Of a DNA stretch of 64,000 bases, positions 37,566 through 49,884 are shown in pieces; position 1 is the first letter of the stretch; each line of letters starts with the position of its first letter. Location of the stretch: assembly GCA_029379385.1 (NCBI GenBank), contig CM055614.1, forward strand, positions 2,232,001 through 2,296,000, given 5' to 3'. The stretch comes from Quillaja saponaria. Lineage: Eukaryota; Streptophyta; Magnoliopsida; Fabales; Quillajaceae. The position numbers were made by a program, and so were the translations under genes. Under the pieces are notes generated by a model. That model did not search any database, had not been told where the DNA came from, and saw nothing but the letters and a program-made list of their open reading frames with translations.

Positions 37566-37608
37566 TCCCACGTTTCAGATACACCCAGTCATCCTTGGGG
37601 TATGTTGG

Positions 37609-38460
37609 TGTGGTCCGACTCAGTTTCTTTTACTGATTCCCCCTTTCTCTTTCTAGTTATTGGATACTGCCTACATTTGACGTGTCTGAAAGTATAATGC
37701 CTGCCTTTTGTTGATTAAAATTTGTCCTTAAATGGTTTTAATAAGGTTCTGGGAATTGAATGTTGCTGCTTTATTTACTAGCTTGCTGTATAATTGCTTA
37801 GTTCAATGCTATATTAGTGAAGAAAACAAGCAATTCTTGTTCTATGTATATACGATTGTGAAATCAACTTGGAATTTGGGAGATATCTGGAATGATAAAA
37901 AAAGTTTAAAAGATATAAGTTGAAGTAAGCTGCTCATTAAACAGTAATTTTAGTAGATAACTCTCTTCAGAAAAATGCTTTACTTCCAGCAGAATACTAG
38001 TAGATTTTAGCTTTCAAGTTCCCTACAACTGTATCCTGTATGTTCTTTAAGCAGTCCCATAAGTTATAAGCAAGTGATGGATAAGCATAAAAAAAAAAAA
38101 AAGAAAGAAAAAGAGAGGAGGAAATACAAGTTTTTGAGGAAAAGTATGTTCTAATTGGTGGCATTCCCTTTTTTTACATTTGTATTTCAAATTTCAATTT
38201 CATGTACTTGAGTTCAATGTGTGTCATTTTTTAGATGTTATTGGGGATATTGTTTTGAGAGCCTTGCCACTGAAGACCCAAGAAGAAATGACGGTGAAGG
38301 GATACCTCATGTTGATGCCAATGTTGAATACTGTTCTTTAATCAAAACGAAGTTAGAGGCTCATCGTATCCTGATGGGTGCTGGAATGGATTGCTGTGAT
38401 TCAACTGATGATAGAAATATATTTTATGTGGAGCTCAGAATTACGGTGCTCATTTGAAGT
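37609..38460 (+). pseudogene. DXO1: DXO1 fragment: intron 1 fused to exon 8
   Basis: 37610 to about 38060 matches DXO1 intron 1 (from 44162). It then jumps to sequence before exon 8 (from about 47025). 38235 to about 38440 matches exon 8 ([17 protein letters not shown]...). Exons 2-7 are deleted. The catalytic stretch reads MGAGMDCCD where the intact gene has MGAEMDCCD, so a metal-binding Glu is lost. The reading then ends at ITVLI*. Confidence 0.9.
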
Positions 38461-38869
38461 CCAATAAATTTGCATGGGATTCAACAGGAAAAGGATAAAA
38501 ATTCTCATAAAATTTTGTATTATAATTTCATGTTTTAGCCTCATTATTGAAACTCAAAATAACTATGGAGTATTATTTTTCACAATAATCTAATCAAAAT
38601 AAAATATATATTAAATTCATACAAAAAATATGTACATAAAATCAAATACTGAAAATAAAATCAATAATGCTAGTCATAATATTATATTCTTGCAAATTAA
38701 AAAATAAATTTTAAATTTTAAAAATCTTAAAATATAAGGAAATTTTTTTTTGTGCCTTACCATTTAAATAATTTATCAAATATTTGACTTTTCTCGTTTT
38801 GGAAAGAAAGAATAAAAAAGAAACTCAATTCATTTCATCAAACATATAACCTTTCACAAAAGGGTTAAT

Positions 38870-39690
38870 TAACTTTTTCAAGTTTCTAAACTGGTGCGAA
38901 GCACGTCTCCATATAATGAGTTAATGTTAAATATTAGAATATCACAAAAGAAAGAACAAAAAAAATTCCACAACCTAACAACTCAATAGCATTGTGAATT
39001 CTCACTCAAATAGTAATGAATTTATACATAAATCTATTCAGCAAGTCTTTTTTCTATAAAATTTTCACAATTTAATTCCTTAAGATGGGGTGGAATGACA
39101 ATTACGACATAAATTAGATTTGCAAGAGAACAAAAGGGAACAAGCATGATGTTGCTAGGTAAAATTATTAAGGATAGAAGAGAAAACCAAAAAGTGCAAG
39201 TCAAAAGTGGAATGGAACCTTTACCTCTTTAGATTTCACGACCTGTTGTTTAAAGTCAATTTCTTCTTCAGCTAGTCAGAAGTGGTATGTAGCAGATGTG
39301 GAAGCCCTCATTCCTAACCACAATAATTTAATCAAAACAGATTCTCAAATGACTAAAAACAGCTGGAGTACAAATTAGTTTTTGCAAATTTCAGAATATA
39401 TAACTTACGCAATCCTCCCAGAAATTCAAGAAACAAAATTTCAAGCATTAATAAAATTATTATGTAATCAAAGCCTCCAATTCAACAAGGATTTCATGTC
39501 AGCATTTCACTTACAACAATGTAGCCTAAAATCTTTCCCCTCAAACCTTCAGTCCTGCAAAATCAAACCCGCAATTCCCAACAACTTGCAACAAAGTGTC
39601 TTTTCCATTTCGACTTCGGCCAAAAAGCAACCCTAAAATCAACACATTTATGTTTCCCCCAAACTGACCGCCAAGCCCCGAATCACAACT
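38870..39690. repeat. Duplicated block A, copy 2
   Basis: Second copy of the OSB-like 5' region (compare 35060-35935). It includes the minus-strand segment 39315-39230 reading LAEEEIDFKQQVVKSKE after the same in-frame TGA. No PDF-motif exon follows, so only the gene's head was duplicated. Confidence 0.85.
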
Positions 39691-41090
39691 CTTTTATTTT
39701 GTGCATCTACAATCCTTCATAGAGAAAATTGCAAAACTTGAAATGAAATCACTTGAATAATTTTTTTTAAAATTAAATAATATTATATTAGAAAAAAAAA
39801 CATTACATAATCAGCAATAAAATAAATTCTAAAATTAATAAAAGTCCTCTTTATCTTTTTTTCATTTTTTCAAAAAACATTTTAATTTTAACTTGAATTA
39901 TTATAATTTTTTTCGTTAATTAAAAATAAAAAGAAATAAGTTTAGATTAATTTTGTAAGAAAATTAACAAAGAACAAGTGACATATATTGAATATATTTT
40001 TTTTAAAGAGTTTTAAAAAATATATTAAAGGGATTGTAAAAATATCATTAATTTTAAAAGATTCTTTTTTGTTAATTATTAAATAATATACTATGAAAAA
40101 TTAATCTACTTAATTAATATTTTAATCTTAAACCTAAAATAAAAATAAATATAAAATTGAGAACTTATTTATAAAGAAAACTTATAAGTAGAAGTTATTG
40201 AGAATATAAAATTAATAAATATTAAAAAAAAAAGTTAGAACTTATCTTTATTTTTCCTAACCACTTTTTGTATTGGTGTCATACGCAACTTGTTAAATAA
40301 AGATTAAAGTCAATTTTTGTAGGGTTAGAAACGTACCAAGTGTATTTTAGAGAATAAAATACATTAATCTTATCATTAAAATAAATTGATGACCAAATTT
40401 TTTATACATTATTTTTTAAAATTTCTTTTATCTAAAATTAATAATAAAGAATTAAAAGAATAAATAAAATTAATATTTTCACACTTTTTTTTTTCCTTTT
40501 CAAGTTAATTCATGTATCGAGAATTTTTCTTCTAAAAAATTAAAATTTTTTGATATTTTATTATTCTCTATATAATTATTTCAATCTTAATATTTTTTAA
40601 TAAAATATTATGCATTAAAAAGAACTCATATGCTCAATACATCACCATCTTTTTTAAAATTTTGACCTCGAACAATGGAACTATAAAGTGAAGGAAACCC
40701 TGTTGAAAAGCAAGCTAACCATATTATTTTTGCAAAAATAAATTGAATTTTGATGCGTGAACTAGTGCATCTTGAGTTTTAACATTTTTGAAAATTCGTA
40801 AGAGGATGACACAATGAAGGGTGTAGGTACCAAATTTTAATATTTGATTATTATTTTGTCATTTTATTTAACCTATCAAAATTTTCTAAACCAACAAATT
40901 TAACGAACCCCCAATGACTTATATGATTTCCTAATTAAATTTCCATATGTATTGAACTTTTTCTTCAAATTAAGCTGTTGAAATTGTAGATTTTGATAGC
41001 CTCCACTGAATTTTCGGAGTACCGCCGTTGTTGCTAGGCATAAACAGAGAGATGTGTGAAAGGAGAAAATGAAGTGGAGGAGTTGAGGTG
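39691..41090. other. AT-rich spacer
   Basis: About 1.4 kb of very AT-rich DNA, full of stops in all frames. No element was recognised. It separates block A copy 2 from unit X copy 2. Confidence 0.4.
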
Positions 41091-42415
41091 TTCTTTAACT
41101 CTAATTTTGAGTTGATGCATGCAATGTCATCAATTAATTCTACTTCAAATTCTAAACTTGCTGTTAAGAAAATAACTTATATTTTGAAAAATCTCAATTT
41201 TCTCATCCCAAAATGTTTCAGACCAATACTCACCAAATAATCTTTGCCATTAAATTTCTTAAATGATTTAAGAGAAGCCCTGATTCAATCAATCAAATTG
41301 AGAATTTGAAGACTAAGAATTTTAAACCAACAATTTAATAGAAATCATGATTGGTAAGGTGTATTGATATTGTCAAGGTTAATCTATTCTTCTAACTTGT
41401 GCTAGTACTTATTGGTAACAATTTTATATACTTTAAAAACTTATAGTACTTTATGAATATTATTTTTATTTTTATTTTTTTAGTTTTTCATAATTTTAGG
41501 AATGATCAACAAATTAATTTTAGTTTATATTTTTTTTAAAATTTAATAATAAAACAAAATCATATGTATGTTTTCATAATATGACCATAAGAGTATTCTA
41601 GAAAATTTATCTCAATTTTTTAGAGTTTAAGTTAAGTTTCTAACTTGTTTTCATGTTTTAGGAGATGGTTGTGTAGATTTTCAAACAAATGGATGCTCGT
41701 GTAATATCAGTATAATTCATGGAAGATATGAGTAATTTGTTCTTATTTTTATTTTGTTTTAGCAATCAAGTATGTTTGAAAACTGTGTGGTATGTTAAAA
41801 AAATATAGATTAACAAAAAATGTTGGATCTTTTAAGGAAAAGTAATAAAAACTCATTTTTGAAATGTAAATTTAACATTTTTTTTACCACATAAAGATGG
41901 ATAGATAAATAAAGATTGCAAAATTAGGCTTAAAAATAGAGTTTTTAATTTGATTTTGATGCAAAAAAATAATTTACTTAATTTATTTTCAGAAAAATCT
42001 CAATTTATCCTCCCAAAAGGCTTTAGATCAATACTCACCAAATAATCTTTGTCGTTGAATTTTGTAAAATATTTGACAAAAGTCTTGATTTAATCAATCA
42101 AACAGAGGAGTTGAAGATTAAAAATTTTAATTTAACCAACAATTTAATAGAAATTGGGAATGGGAAGGTGTATTAATATTGTCAAGGATAATATTTTCTT
42201 CTAACATAAAAGTATTAATTTGATAAATTTCTCACGTAGTAGAACTTAATATTATATATAAATATATGAACCATTTCTGTTAATGTCAATTGGATTGACC
42301 CAACAAATATAGAGCCCATTCCTAACTGGGTGGGCTCATAAAAATAAAAGAAAAAGTTTCAAAATAAAAGATAAAGATTCTAAATCCATTGCTAAACTGT
42401 TCACTCACAGTCCTT

Positions 42416-42592
42416 AGCTGAAGTGGACAAGTTGATGTAGCTGAAGTGGCAGTGAACAACGGGCTGAAGTGGCAGTGAACAAAAGTTGATGTTAGCTGAA
42501 GTGGAGAAGTTGATGTAGCTGAAGTGGCAATCAAGCTGAAGTGGCAGTGAACAGTCGTTATCATTTGCAAAAGTTGATGTAGCTGAAGTGGC
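42416..42592. repeat. GCTGAAGTGG tandem array in the orphan ORF promoter
   Basis: The decamer GCTGAAGTGG occurs seven times, often extended to GTTGATGTAGCTGAAGTGGC or followed by CAGTGAACA. The array ends about 24 bases before the TATA box at 42616, so it sits where upstream promoter elements would be. Confidence 0.85.
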
Positions 42593-42615
42593 TAATGCCA
42601 AGACCACATATCTTC

Positions 42616-42624
42616 CTATAAAAG
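42616..42624 (+). promoter_or_regulatory. TATA box of the orphan ORF
   Basis: CCTATAAAAGCCCC is a near-perfect plant TATA context. Transcription would start around 42645-42655, giving a leader of about 60 bases before ATG 42712. Confidence 0.6.
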
Positions 42625-42711
42625 CCCCCGTCAGAGAGTTACAACCAGCATAATTCTCCAACAACAACATTGCCTTACATTGAAGTTTTATATGTATCCT
42701 CGGCTCCAAAA

Positions 42712-43134
42712 ATGCATTACATTGAAGTCTTATATGCTGTTCACGTTGCTATAAATCTCTTAAAACCCCAAGATCAATGGGATGCTTACCATATGACTTC
42801 TCATCCAAACTGGATGAAATCCTTCTTCGTTTCCATTCTCTTCCTTTTCACTTCCATCCGAGTCCCAGTCTATTGCAGTAGAACTGCTCCAGCTGACGGC
42901 ATCTTTGTGATGTTTGGGGAGTTTAATCCTATTATAGCCATTACCTTCATAGCCTCCATAATCTTACCGCAATCACTGTTTTGGTTTTTCTATCCCTGCA
43001 TTAAGATGCTCTGTTTTCTGTCTCCGTGGCTTCGACGTATTCTTACCACGATTCCAGTTGCTGGCCTTGTAGTTAGACGGCCAGTCATTCGGCGTCGCAA
43101 TCCTGAGCTTGCAGAAAATCGTCCTGAGGTGTAG
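42712..43134 (+). CDS. Orphan small membrane protein, 140 aa
   Basis: Not recognised. The intronless frame starts at the ATG of AAAAATGCATTAC and ends at TAG 43132-43134. Hydrophobic segments are SFFVSILFLFTSI (about residues 37-50), IIAITFIASIILP with SLFWFFYPC (about 72-98) and possibly ILTTIPVAGLVV (about 108-120). A basic stretch (RRPVIRRRNPE) closes the protein. This predicts two or three membrane spans and a positively charged tail. The leader repeats the first codons (TTACATTGAAGTTTTATATG before the ATG), a small duplication. An upstream TATA box and repeat array support transcription. A broken paralogue lies at 37125. It could be a lineage-specific gene, a gene carried by a mobile unit, or a chance frame in a repeat. 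Confidence 0.55.
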   Translation: MHYIEVLYAVHVAINLLKPQDQWDAYHMTSHPNWMKSFFVSILFLFTSIRVPVYCSRTAPADGIFVMFGEFNPIIAITFIASIILPQSLFWFFYPCIKMLCFLSPWLRRILTTIPVAGLVVRRPVIRRRNPELAENRPEV

Positions 43135-43193
43135 TCCCACGTTTCAAATAAACCCAGTACATCGTCCTTGGGGTATATGGTGACTGGTGTGGA

Positions 43194-43728
43194 TCTTTTG
43201 GTGTTCGTGTTGTAATAGAACTTTATTTTCTCTTTTTGTCCCTTTGCTTTTGAATGGAAAAATTAAGTACCCCATAACTTGCATACAAGATTATTATCTT
43301 TTATGTTGTGATTTGTCTTTAGAATGTTTGTTTTATTAGGGTCTAAACAAGGATTTAATCAAACTTACTTTTGAATTCCACAATGAAGCAGAATCATCCA
43401 TCATGGTGATATATTGGCATGTTTCTATATTTGGTGCATCAATAGTTTGCAGGAAAATATTTGAGAGAGGACAAGTTTATTTTTATGTTACAAGAAGAAA
43501 AACATTAAAATTAATAGACACCCATTAATAGCTGGTGGTTTGCCCTAAAAGGTTCATGTTCAAGATAATTGGCAGTAATGATAATAAATAAAAAGATATT
43601 ATAACGATTAAATAGGGCTTTGCTTGAGCCCGTTGGATCTTTTGGACCCGACCCAGAGATAACCAAATTATACAGTCGTAAATACTTGCTACTTGCTGCT
43701 CCAGGCAACATAGAGATTATTGATCGAG
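43194..43728. promoter_or_regulatory. DXO1 promoter and leader
   Basis: Downstream of unit X; from about 43617 it matches the DXO1 leader also seen at 35936. No clear TATA box was assigned. Confidence 0.4.
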
Positions 43729-46700
43729 ATGAATTTCTCAGAGCAAGACTCCGATAAATTCGGCGAAGGGCTCGAACGGGACCAAGACAAAGAAGACGAA
43801 CATCATGACCAAGATGGGACCCACTCATCATCATTATCCTCATCTTCGTCGGCTTCTTCGTCTTCATCTTCTTCATCATCAGCCGCTTCTTCATCCAAGG
43901 GCAGTGACGGAGGCGACAGCAGCAGTGGTAGCGGAAGCGCCAGTAGTGGTGGTGAAGAAGAGGGGGAAGAGAACGGAGAGGAAGTAGAGCATAATAGCAA
44001 AGCGTATTATGGGCGTGAAGAAAGAGATCTATTTGGGTCTGATAATGAAGATTACTGTAAAACCCTTGCTACTAGTCCTTACCCAATTCCCGGTAAAACT
44101 TTCCTTCTTTTCCTCTGCTCGGCATTTTGCCTCCGATTTCAAAATAGGCTTATTTTAGGGTTCCGACTCAGTTTCTTTTACGGGTTCCCCCTTCTCTTTC
44201 TAGTTATTGGATACTGTCTACATTTGACGTGTCTGGAAGTATAATGCGTGCCTTCTGTTGATTAAACTTTGCCCGTAAATGGTTTTAATAAGGCTCTGGG
44301 AATAGAATGGTGCTTTATTTGGTAGCTTGTTGTATGATTGCTTAGTTCTACAGCTATACTAGTGAAGTAAACAAGCAATTCTTTGTTCTATGTATTGAAT
44401 GCGATTGTGAAATCAACTTGGAATTTGAGAGATATCTGGAATGTTAAACAAGTTTAAAAGATAAAAGTTGTAGTAAGCTACTCATTAAAGAGTAATTTTA
44501 GAGGATAACTCTCTTAAGAATATGTTTTACTTCCAGCAGAATCACATATTTAAAGTACTAGTAGTTTTTAGCTTTCAAGTTCCCCACAACTGTATCCTGC
44601 ATGTTCTTTAAGCAGTCCCACATTATTTGTTTCAAGTCTCTATTTTTCTTTTGGAAAAAAATGAAATTAAAGGTCTTGCAAGTAAAAAACTAATTGAAAC
44701 CTGAACTGATATAATATTAAGGATTGCATGCATTGTCTACCCAAAAAAATCAGAAAGGTAATATTGGAAACATCACGAAGTTATTGTTTCTCCAATAGTA
44801 AATAAACTTTGGGTGATTAATTTACATGGGTACAATTTTTATTTTATTATAAATCTCTTCAGAAGGTGAAAGAGTTGTGATTATTAACAAAAAGGATTTT
44901 ATTTCAAGAGAGGAATGTACAACCCTTTTGTTGAATTGCATCAGTGCGATATTTGACTGCACATGTGAAGATTCAAAGATTACCTTATGCATCTTAAAAA
45001 GTGAAGTCGGATGAAATGATTAATATGATTAGAGTGATTAAGTCTTTTTTATTCACTCTAAAGCAAGAATTTCATATTTCTTCTTCTTGGTTAATTTTAT
45101 GGCAATTTCTAAGCAATCCTTTCAGCCCATTTAAAATTGCAAACTAATCTAATCTCTTTGGCAGTATTACCTGCTGTCCGCAATACAAATAACCAGGGTA
45201 GAGGGGGCTTTGCTGGGCGTGGTCGTCGGCAGTCTGGATTTCAAAATGATAGAGGAGCAGGGATTCTTCCTCGTCCTGGGCCTTATCCTCAGAGGCAAAA
45301 CTTTGGCTATGGGCCTAAATTTTCAAATGGCCGTAATGATGAGCGATTTGTTTCTGACATGAAGCTTTCAAAGAGTGAGGAAACTTTATCAAGAAAATGT
45401 ATTACTTTTCAGGAGGTAGGAAAAATTTCATTTTGCCTCTCCTCCCATATTATTTACTTTTAATATGTCAAGCTGTTTACAGGATGCTTTACCAATGGCA
45501 TTAATGAAGATATGGAAGGAAAGGGAATAGGAAGAAGACTAATATTATATGATAAGAAGATTTCTAGTGAACTTTATTATTATTATTATTATTATTTTTG
45601 TTGACTAATTTTTAAGATCTTATTGATGAGACTACGAGATTTTCTTTTGCACATCAACTATTCACATCAGTTGTTTTGATACATTGCTTGTAACTTGCCA
45701 TCCTTAGAAAATTTTGTTGATTGTTTATTTTGCTGAAAATTATTATTTTCTTGAATTAATCCAATAGCCATCTGAAATTGCTTGCTATAGTCGCGTAGAA
45801 GGTGGAGATGTCTACTTTGATGATCGCAGCTTGGTAAGCATTCTGGAAGTATATCTCATAATAGATTTTTCTTGTTTATCTCTTTCAATTTCTATATGCA
45901 TGATAATACATGCTGATACCTCATTGAAAAACCTCGTTTCCTGTACTCTTAGAGGCTTTTTAAGCGTCTTATTACTGAAGATGTTGGAGCTGATCTGAAT
46001 GAAGGTTTTGACACTTTCATCGAGAAGAAAGGTTTGTGTTTTTCTTCTTTCTTGTTTCCTCAGGAACGCTGCTAATACAAATTAGCTCCTTCTGATGTAA
46101 TGGAAGTTAGATTCCTATGCATTTTTTAGGTTATATGCATGACAACTAACATCTGCAGGCCACCTTGTCTTTTTTTCCTCTTCTGAAACCAGAATTAGGC
46201 TCAGAGGGTTTTGTTGACCTTCTTACTTGCATTAGAAACAAAAACATCCCGCTTCAGAACATTCATTTTGTGGTAAGAAACATATATCCAAGTTTTAGAA
46301 GCCTATAATGTTGTTCCTTAGATGAAGTTCTTGTAACATCATTTTTCTTTTTGGGGTTTTGGCAGACTTTTCGCAACAACCTTAATAAGGTAATTGATAA
46401 TTTATTTGGAGTATGTTTACTCCATGTCAACTGTCTAATTGCATTAGTATATATTTGAAAATTTTAGAACTTAACTCCTTTTTGTATGACTGATTAATAT
46501 GTAGTTTAGTGACCCATGTGCTTTAAGTGGTGTTTCTTTTGCAGATACTAGCTACTGCTTATATCCGACATGAGCCTTGGGAAATGGGGGTGCATAAAAG
46601 GGATGGAGTAGTTTATCTTGATGTACATAAGCTACCAGAAAGATCCCAAAGTGAGTTAGATCGTCGAAGGTACGTGGCTGTTTATATATATTGTTATTCT

Positions 46701-49059
46701 GAAAGCACATGAACTTCTAAATACTAAATCAAAAAAGAAACATGATAGGAGCCAATGAATGTAATTCATCTCTGGATGAGGAACATGAAAGAATACACTG
46801 CAATTATATATTTACTTTTACTCTAGGTAGGTATGTTTTATCTCATTCAAGAGGCATGAGTATAAGCTTTGGATCACTCAGGCCTTTTTGCCCATTACAG
46901 GGAGTCTGTCGCTCTTTTCTTTTCTATTGGTGGTGGGGAAAGAGGATGAAGAAGAATAGGGAAGACAAGAATAGATAAAATTAAATGGTGGACGTAAAGC
47001 AAGCATTTTACTCATAAGTCATAAGCAAGTGATGGGTAAGCATAAAAAAAGGGAGGTGAAATAGAAGTTTTTGAGGAAAAGTAATAATTTTATAACTGGG
47101 AAATTGTTAAATTTAATGGTGTCATGAAATTTAAAGTTGGTATATCAATTGTGTGTGGTGATACTGTTAGTATGAAGTTATGTTTTGTTGCCTACCAGTT
47201 AATTGTGGAGATATGTTCTGATTGGCGGCATTCTCCTTTTTTGTGTTTGTATTTCAAATTTCAATTTCATGGACTTCAGTTCAATGTGTGTCAATTTAGA
47301 TGTTATTGGGGATATTGTTTTGAGAGCCTTGCCACTGAAGACCCAAGAAGAGATGACGGTGAAGGGATACATCATGTTGATGCCAATGTTGAATATTGTT
47401 CTGTAATCAAAACAAAGTTAGGTGCTCATCGTATCCTGATGGGTGCTGAAATGGATTGCTGTGATTCAACGGATGATGGAAAGAGATTTTATGTGGAGCT
47501 AAAGACAAGTCGTGAGGTCCTGAGTCCCATTTCATTTTTTCCTTGTACTTTTAGCATTTAAATATTTTATTTAATGTACTGAAATAACAAGGAAATATTT
47601 ATCTTTGACTGTGCAGCTGGAGTATCATACGGAGGAAAGATATGAAAGAGAAAAACTACTTAAATTCTGGGTACATCTCTTATTCTACAAAGAATTTATA
47701 TGTGTTTTCTATTCACTAACTGCATGCTGTTTCTTTAAAAAATTTATTTATACTTTGTAACCATTTTTATAACTAAATCTGTACTTTTTCCCACTTTTAT
47801 TTTTCTAAGATTGGTACTACTATAATTACTTTTTAGCATGCTTAATCTTTCAAGTGATCACCAAGACGAGATATGTATCTGGAGTATTCCTAAAGTCTGC
47901 TGCTACACCTCCCCTTGGTGTGTGTCTAAGTACTTATTGGCTCTTTCAATTGTACACCACTTTTGAGGTTCTAAATGTTCAATCACTGTTCAAGGATAGT
48001 TCAACTGCCTTTTATCTGCAAAGAACCCAGCAGCTGATACTTGTTTCTGTTGGTGGATTACTAGTTAATATACTATGATGCTATCAGTGATTGAATTACA
48101 TATTCCCTGGAATTTGTTGCTTCAAGATTTACATTTCCCTTTGAAATGCCTCTCTCCCTGGCTTGTCGTTCATCTGATAATAGGTTTGTTGTGAATGGGA
48201 TCTTGATGTAAATGGGTTTTCTTCTTAACATGGTCATATTGTGCCTTGCAGATTCAATCATTCCTAGCAGGTGTTCCATATATTGTCATAGGATTTAGGT
48301 AATTCTTATTACATCATTGGACCTTGCTTTTTTCTTTATTTTTGTAAGATTATGGCTTTCATACTGCTTAAAGTATATTGGCTGTTATGCAGGGATGATG
48401 CTGGTCGACTTGTTCGGACAGAGAGGTTAAGAACCAAAGATATAACGCACAGAATAAAAATGAAGAACTATTGGCAGGTAAATTATTGCTGCAAGATGCA
48501 TGGTTGCTGAAACATGTTTTGCTTTCCCAATTTCAATTAAGTTTCTCGTCTTAATGAATCTCTGTCTATACCTACCTGGTTGTGGCAAATGGTATTTTTT
48601 TCCTTTTTCCTGCCAATGGTGTTTTGGTAAGCAATGCTGTTGAATGTTGCCCTTTCCCCTGGTTTTCACAAAATGCGTTGGCAGGGTGGAGTCTGCTTGG
48701 CTTTTGCAGATGAAGTCTTGTGCTGGCTCTATGGAACTGTCAAAGAGAGTGAGTTCTACCCCTTCTTTTGGCCTTCATTGTTTATTTGTTCATTGAGACG
48801 AGGGAAAAGGAAAAAGAAGTGATAGGATCTCAGAATATTTCTTAAACTGGATATAGTACTGAGAACCTCATTTCATTTTTCTTTCACCATGTTTGCTTAA
48901 TGGACAAAACCAATCATATTTTTTTATTAATTGATGTGTTGAATTCTGGCTTCAGAAAAAGATTACATATTGCAGTTTGCTCACCCATTTAATCGTTTGG
49001 AGCTCTTACAAGCCCAAGCTTGTCCAGATGCAATTACTTCTCATCTGGAGCTGTTGTGA
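43729..49059 (+). CDS. DXO1: DXO1 decapping / NAD-RNA deNADding enzyme (DXO/RAI1 family)
   Basis: Acts on abnormal 5' ends of RNA, chiefly as an NAD-cap remover in plants, and has a role with the cap methyltransferase. Thirteen exons: 43729-44092, 45165-45415, 45768-45833, 45953-46031, 46193-46272, 46366-46389, 46545-46669, 47300-47516, 47617-47670, 48252-48298, 48393-48477, 48685-48748 and 48956-49059. All phases agree, giving 519 aa. Residues 1-120 are a Ser-rich, acidic, disordered extension typical of plant DXO1. An RGG/Gly-Arg stretch follows ([15 protein letters not shown]). The catalytic core shows [30 protein letters not shown] (metal-binding Glu/Asp), FYVELKT (E-L-K motif), [16 protein letters not shown] and [15 protein letters not shown]. 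It ends [11 protein letters not shown] shattered duplicate lies upstream. The TTA microsatellite (45576-45596) is intronic. Confidence 0.95.
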
Positions 49060-49884
49060 ACAATTTGGAGACTTTAGAGGTGTTGACACACGGAAGCGTC
49101 AGATTCAAGTGGGTGGGGGATTCTGGCGTTGGAGTAATTACTTCTCATCTGAGCACATAATGCTTACTCGGTTTCCATTTCCATTTTAGCTCAAAATTAT
49201 CATTTTGCTGAAGTTACTTATATCAAAGACTTCGCTGCTATGAGCAGATTCTAACAATGTAGTTTCTTTATTATTTGAAAATGTACTTCATAAATTTTGC
49301 TTCACCAATCTTATTATAATTCAATAGAAAAAATCCGCTAAAGTTCTTAATACCAGACTTAACTCTTGTATAGTTTTAAATATTTTTTTAAAAACTCAAA
49401 TCTGAATGTTGTTAATCTTGATAGCAAACTAAGAAAATCATCTTGTAAATTTGTTATCGAATAAAATTCAAATTCTGAAACCTTAAACAATCTCACAAAA
49501 ATCCTAACAAAATAATCCTGTTAATTTGTTTATTATTATAAAAAATAAAAATAAAAAACTGCTGACTAATAAAATTTGAATTATTGGAAACCAAAAAATA
49601 AAAAAACCAATTCAAGGTTGGGCTAATTGTATTTTCCTTATTCCCTTTGACACGTGTTTATGTTTTTCTAAGTCCCAGCTAAATAAACAAAATAAATGAG
49701 CGACTGAACAGTTAAACTGCGAGTGGGATATAGTAATTCCTATTTCGGTCTCCAAACAGAGCGGCACGGTTTTCTCCCGTCATACTATGAGACTTTTAAC
49801 ACAAGTTGATCGACTCCGGGATGACTTCAAGAGGTAGAGAAAGAGGGACTGATAGTCTGATACAGATTGGGACTTGGGAGAGAG
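49060..49884. other. DXO1 3' UTR and promoter of the CCDC97-like gene
   Basis: AT-rich spacer between two genes on the same strand. No extra gene. Confidence 0.4.

Larger units (their letters stand above)
36215..37608 (+). repeat. Unit X, copy 1 (carries the dead orphan ORF)
   Basis: A block sharing several stretches with 41095-43193: the TTAATGCATACAATGTCTTC start, the CAATACTTACTAAATAATC segment, and the whole ORF region ending near CTTGGGGTATGTTGGTGTGG. Here it sits inside the DXO1 remnant, between exon-1 sequence (ends 36205) and intron-1 sequence (starts about 37610). The two copies of X therefore have different neighbours, as an inserted or transposed segment would. Confidence 0.65.
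41095..43193 (+). repeat. Unit X, copy 2 (carries the intact orphan ORF)
   Basis: Shares its left part (GTTGATGCATGCAATGTCATC onward) and right part (to CTTGGGGTATATGGTGACTGG) with unit X copy 1. It contains an extra internal duplication: 41185-41398 resembles 41992-42206 (shared AATACTCACCAAATAATCTTTG, CAACAATTTAATAGAAAT, GAAGGTGTATT-style runs). Confidence 0.65.

Noticed and set aside
36205..37610. Helitron interpretation of unit X (begins with TC after A)
   Set aside because: No CTRR end with a nearby hairpin was found at the right edge.
42416..42592. CRISPR-like alternation of repeat and spacer
   Set aside because: Repeat unit too short and irregular, spacers variable in length, and the context is plant nuclear DNA.
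42322..42709. Minus-strand frames with repeated ATSATST and HCHFS phrases
   Set aside because: They are the reverse reading of the GCTGAAGTGG promoter array, not proteins.
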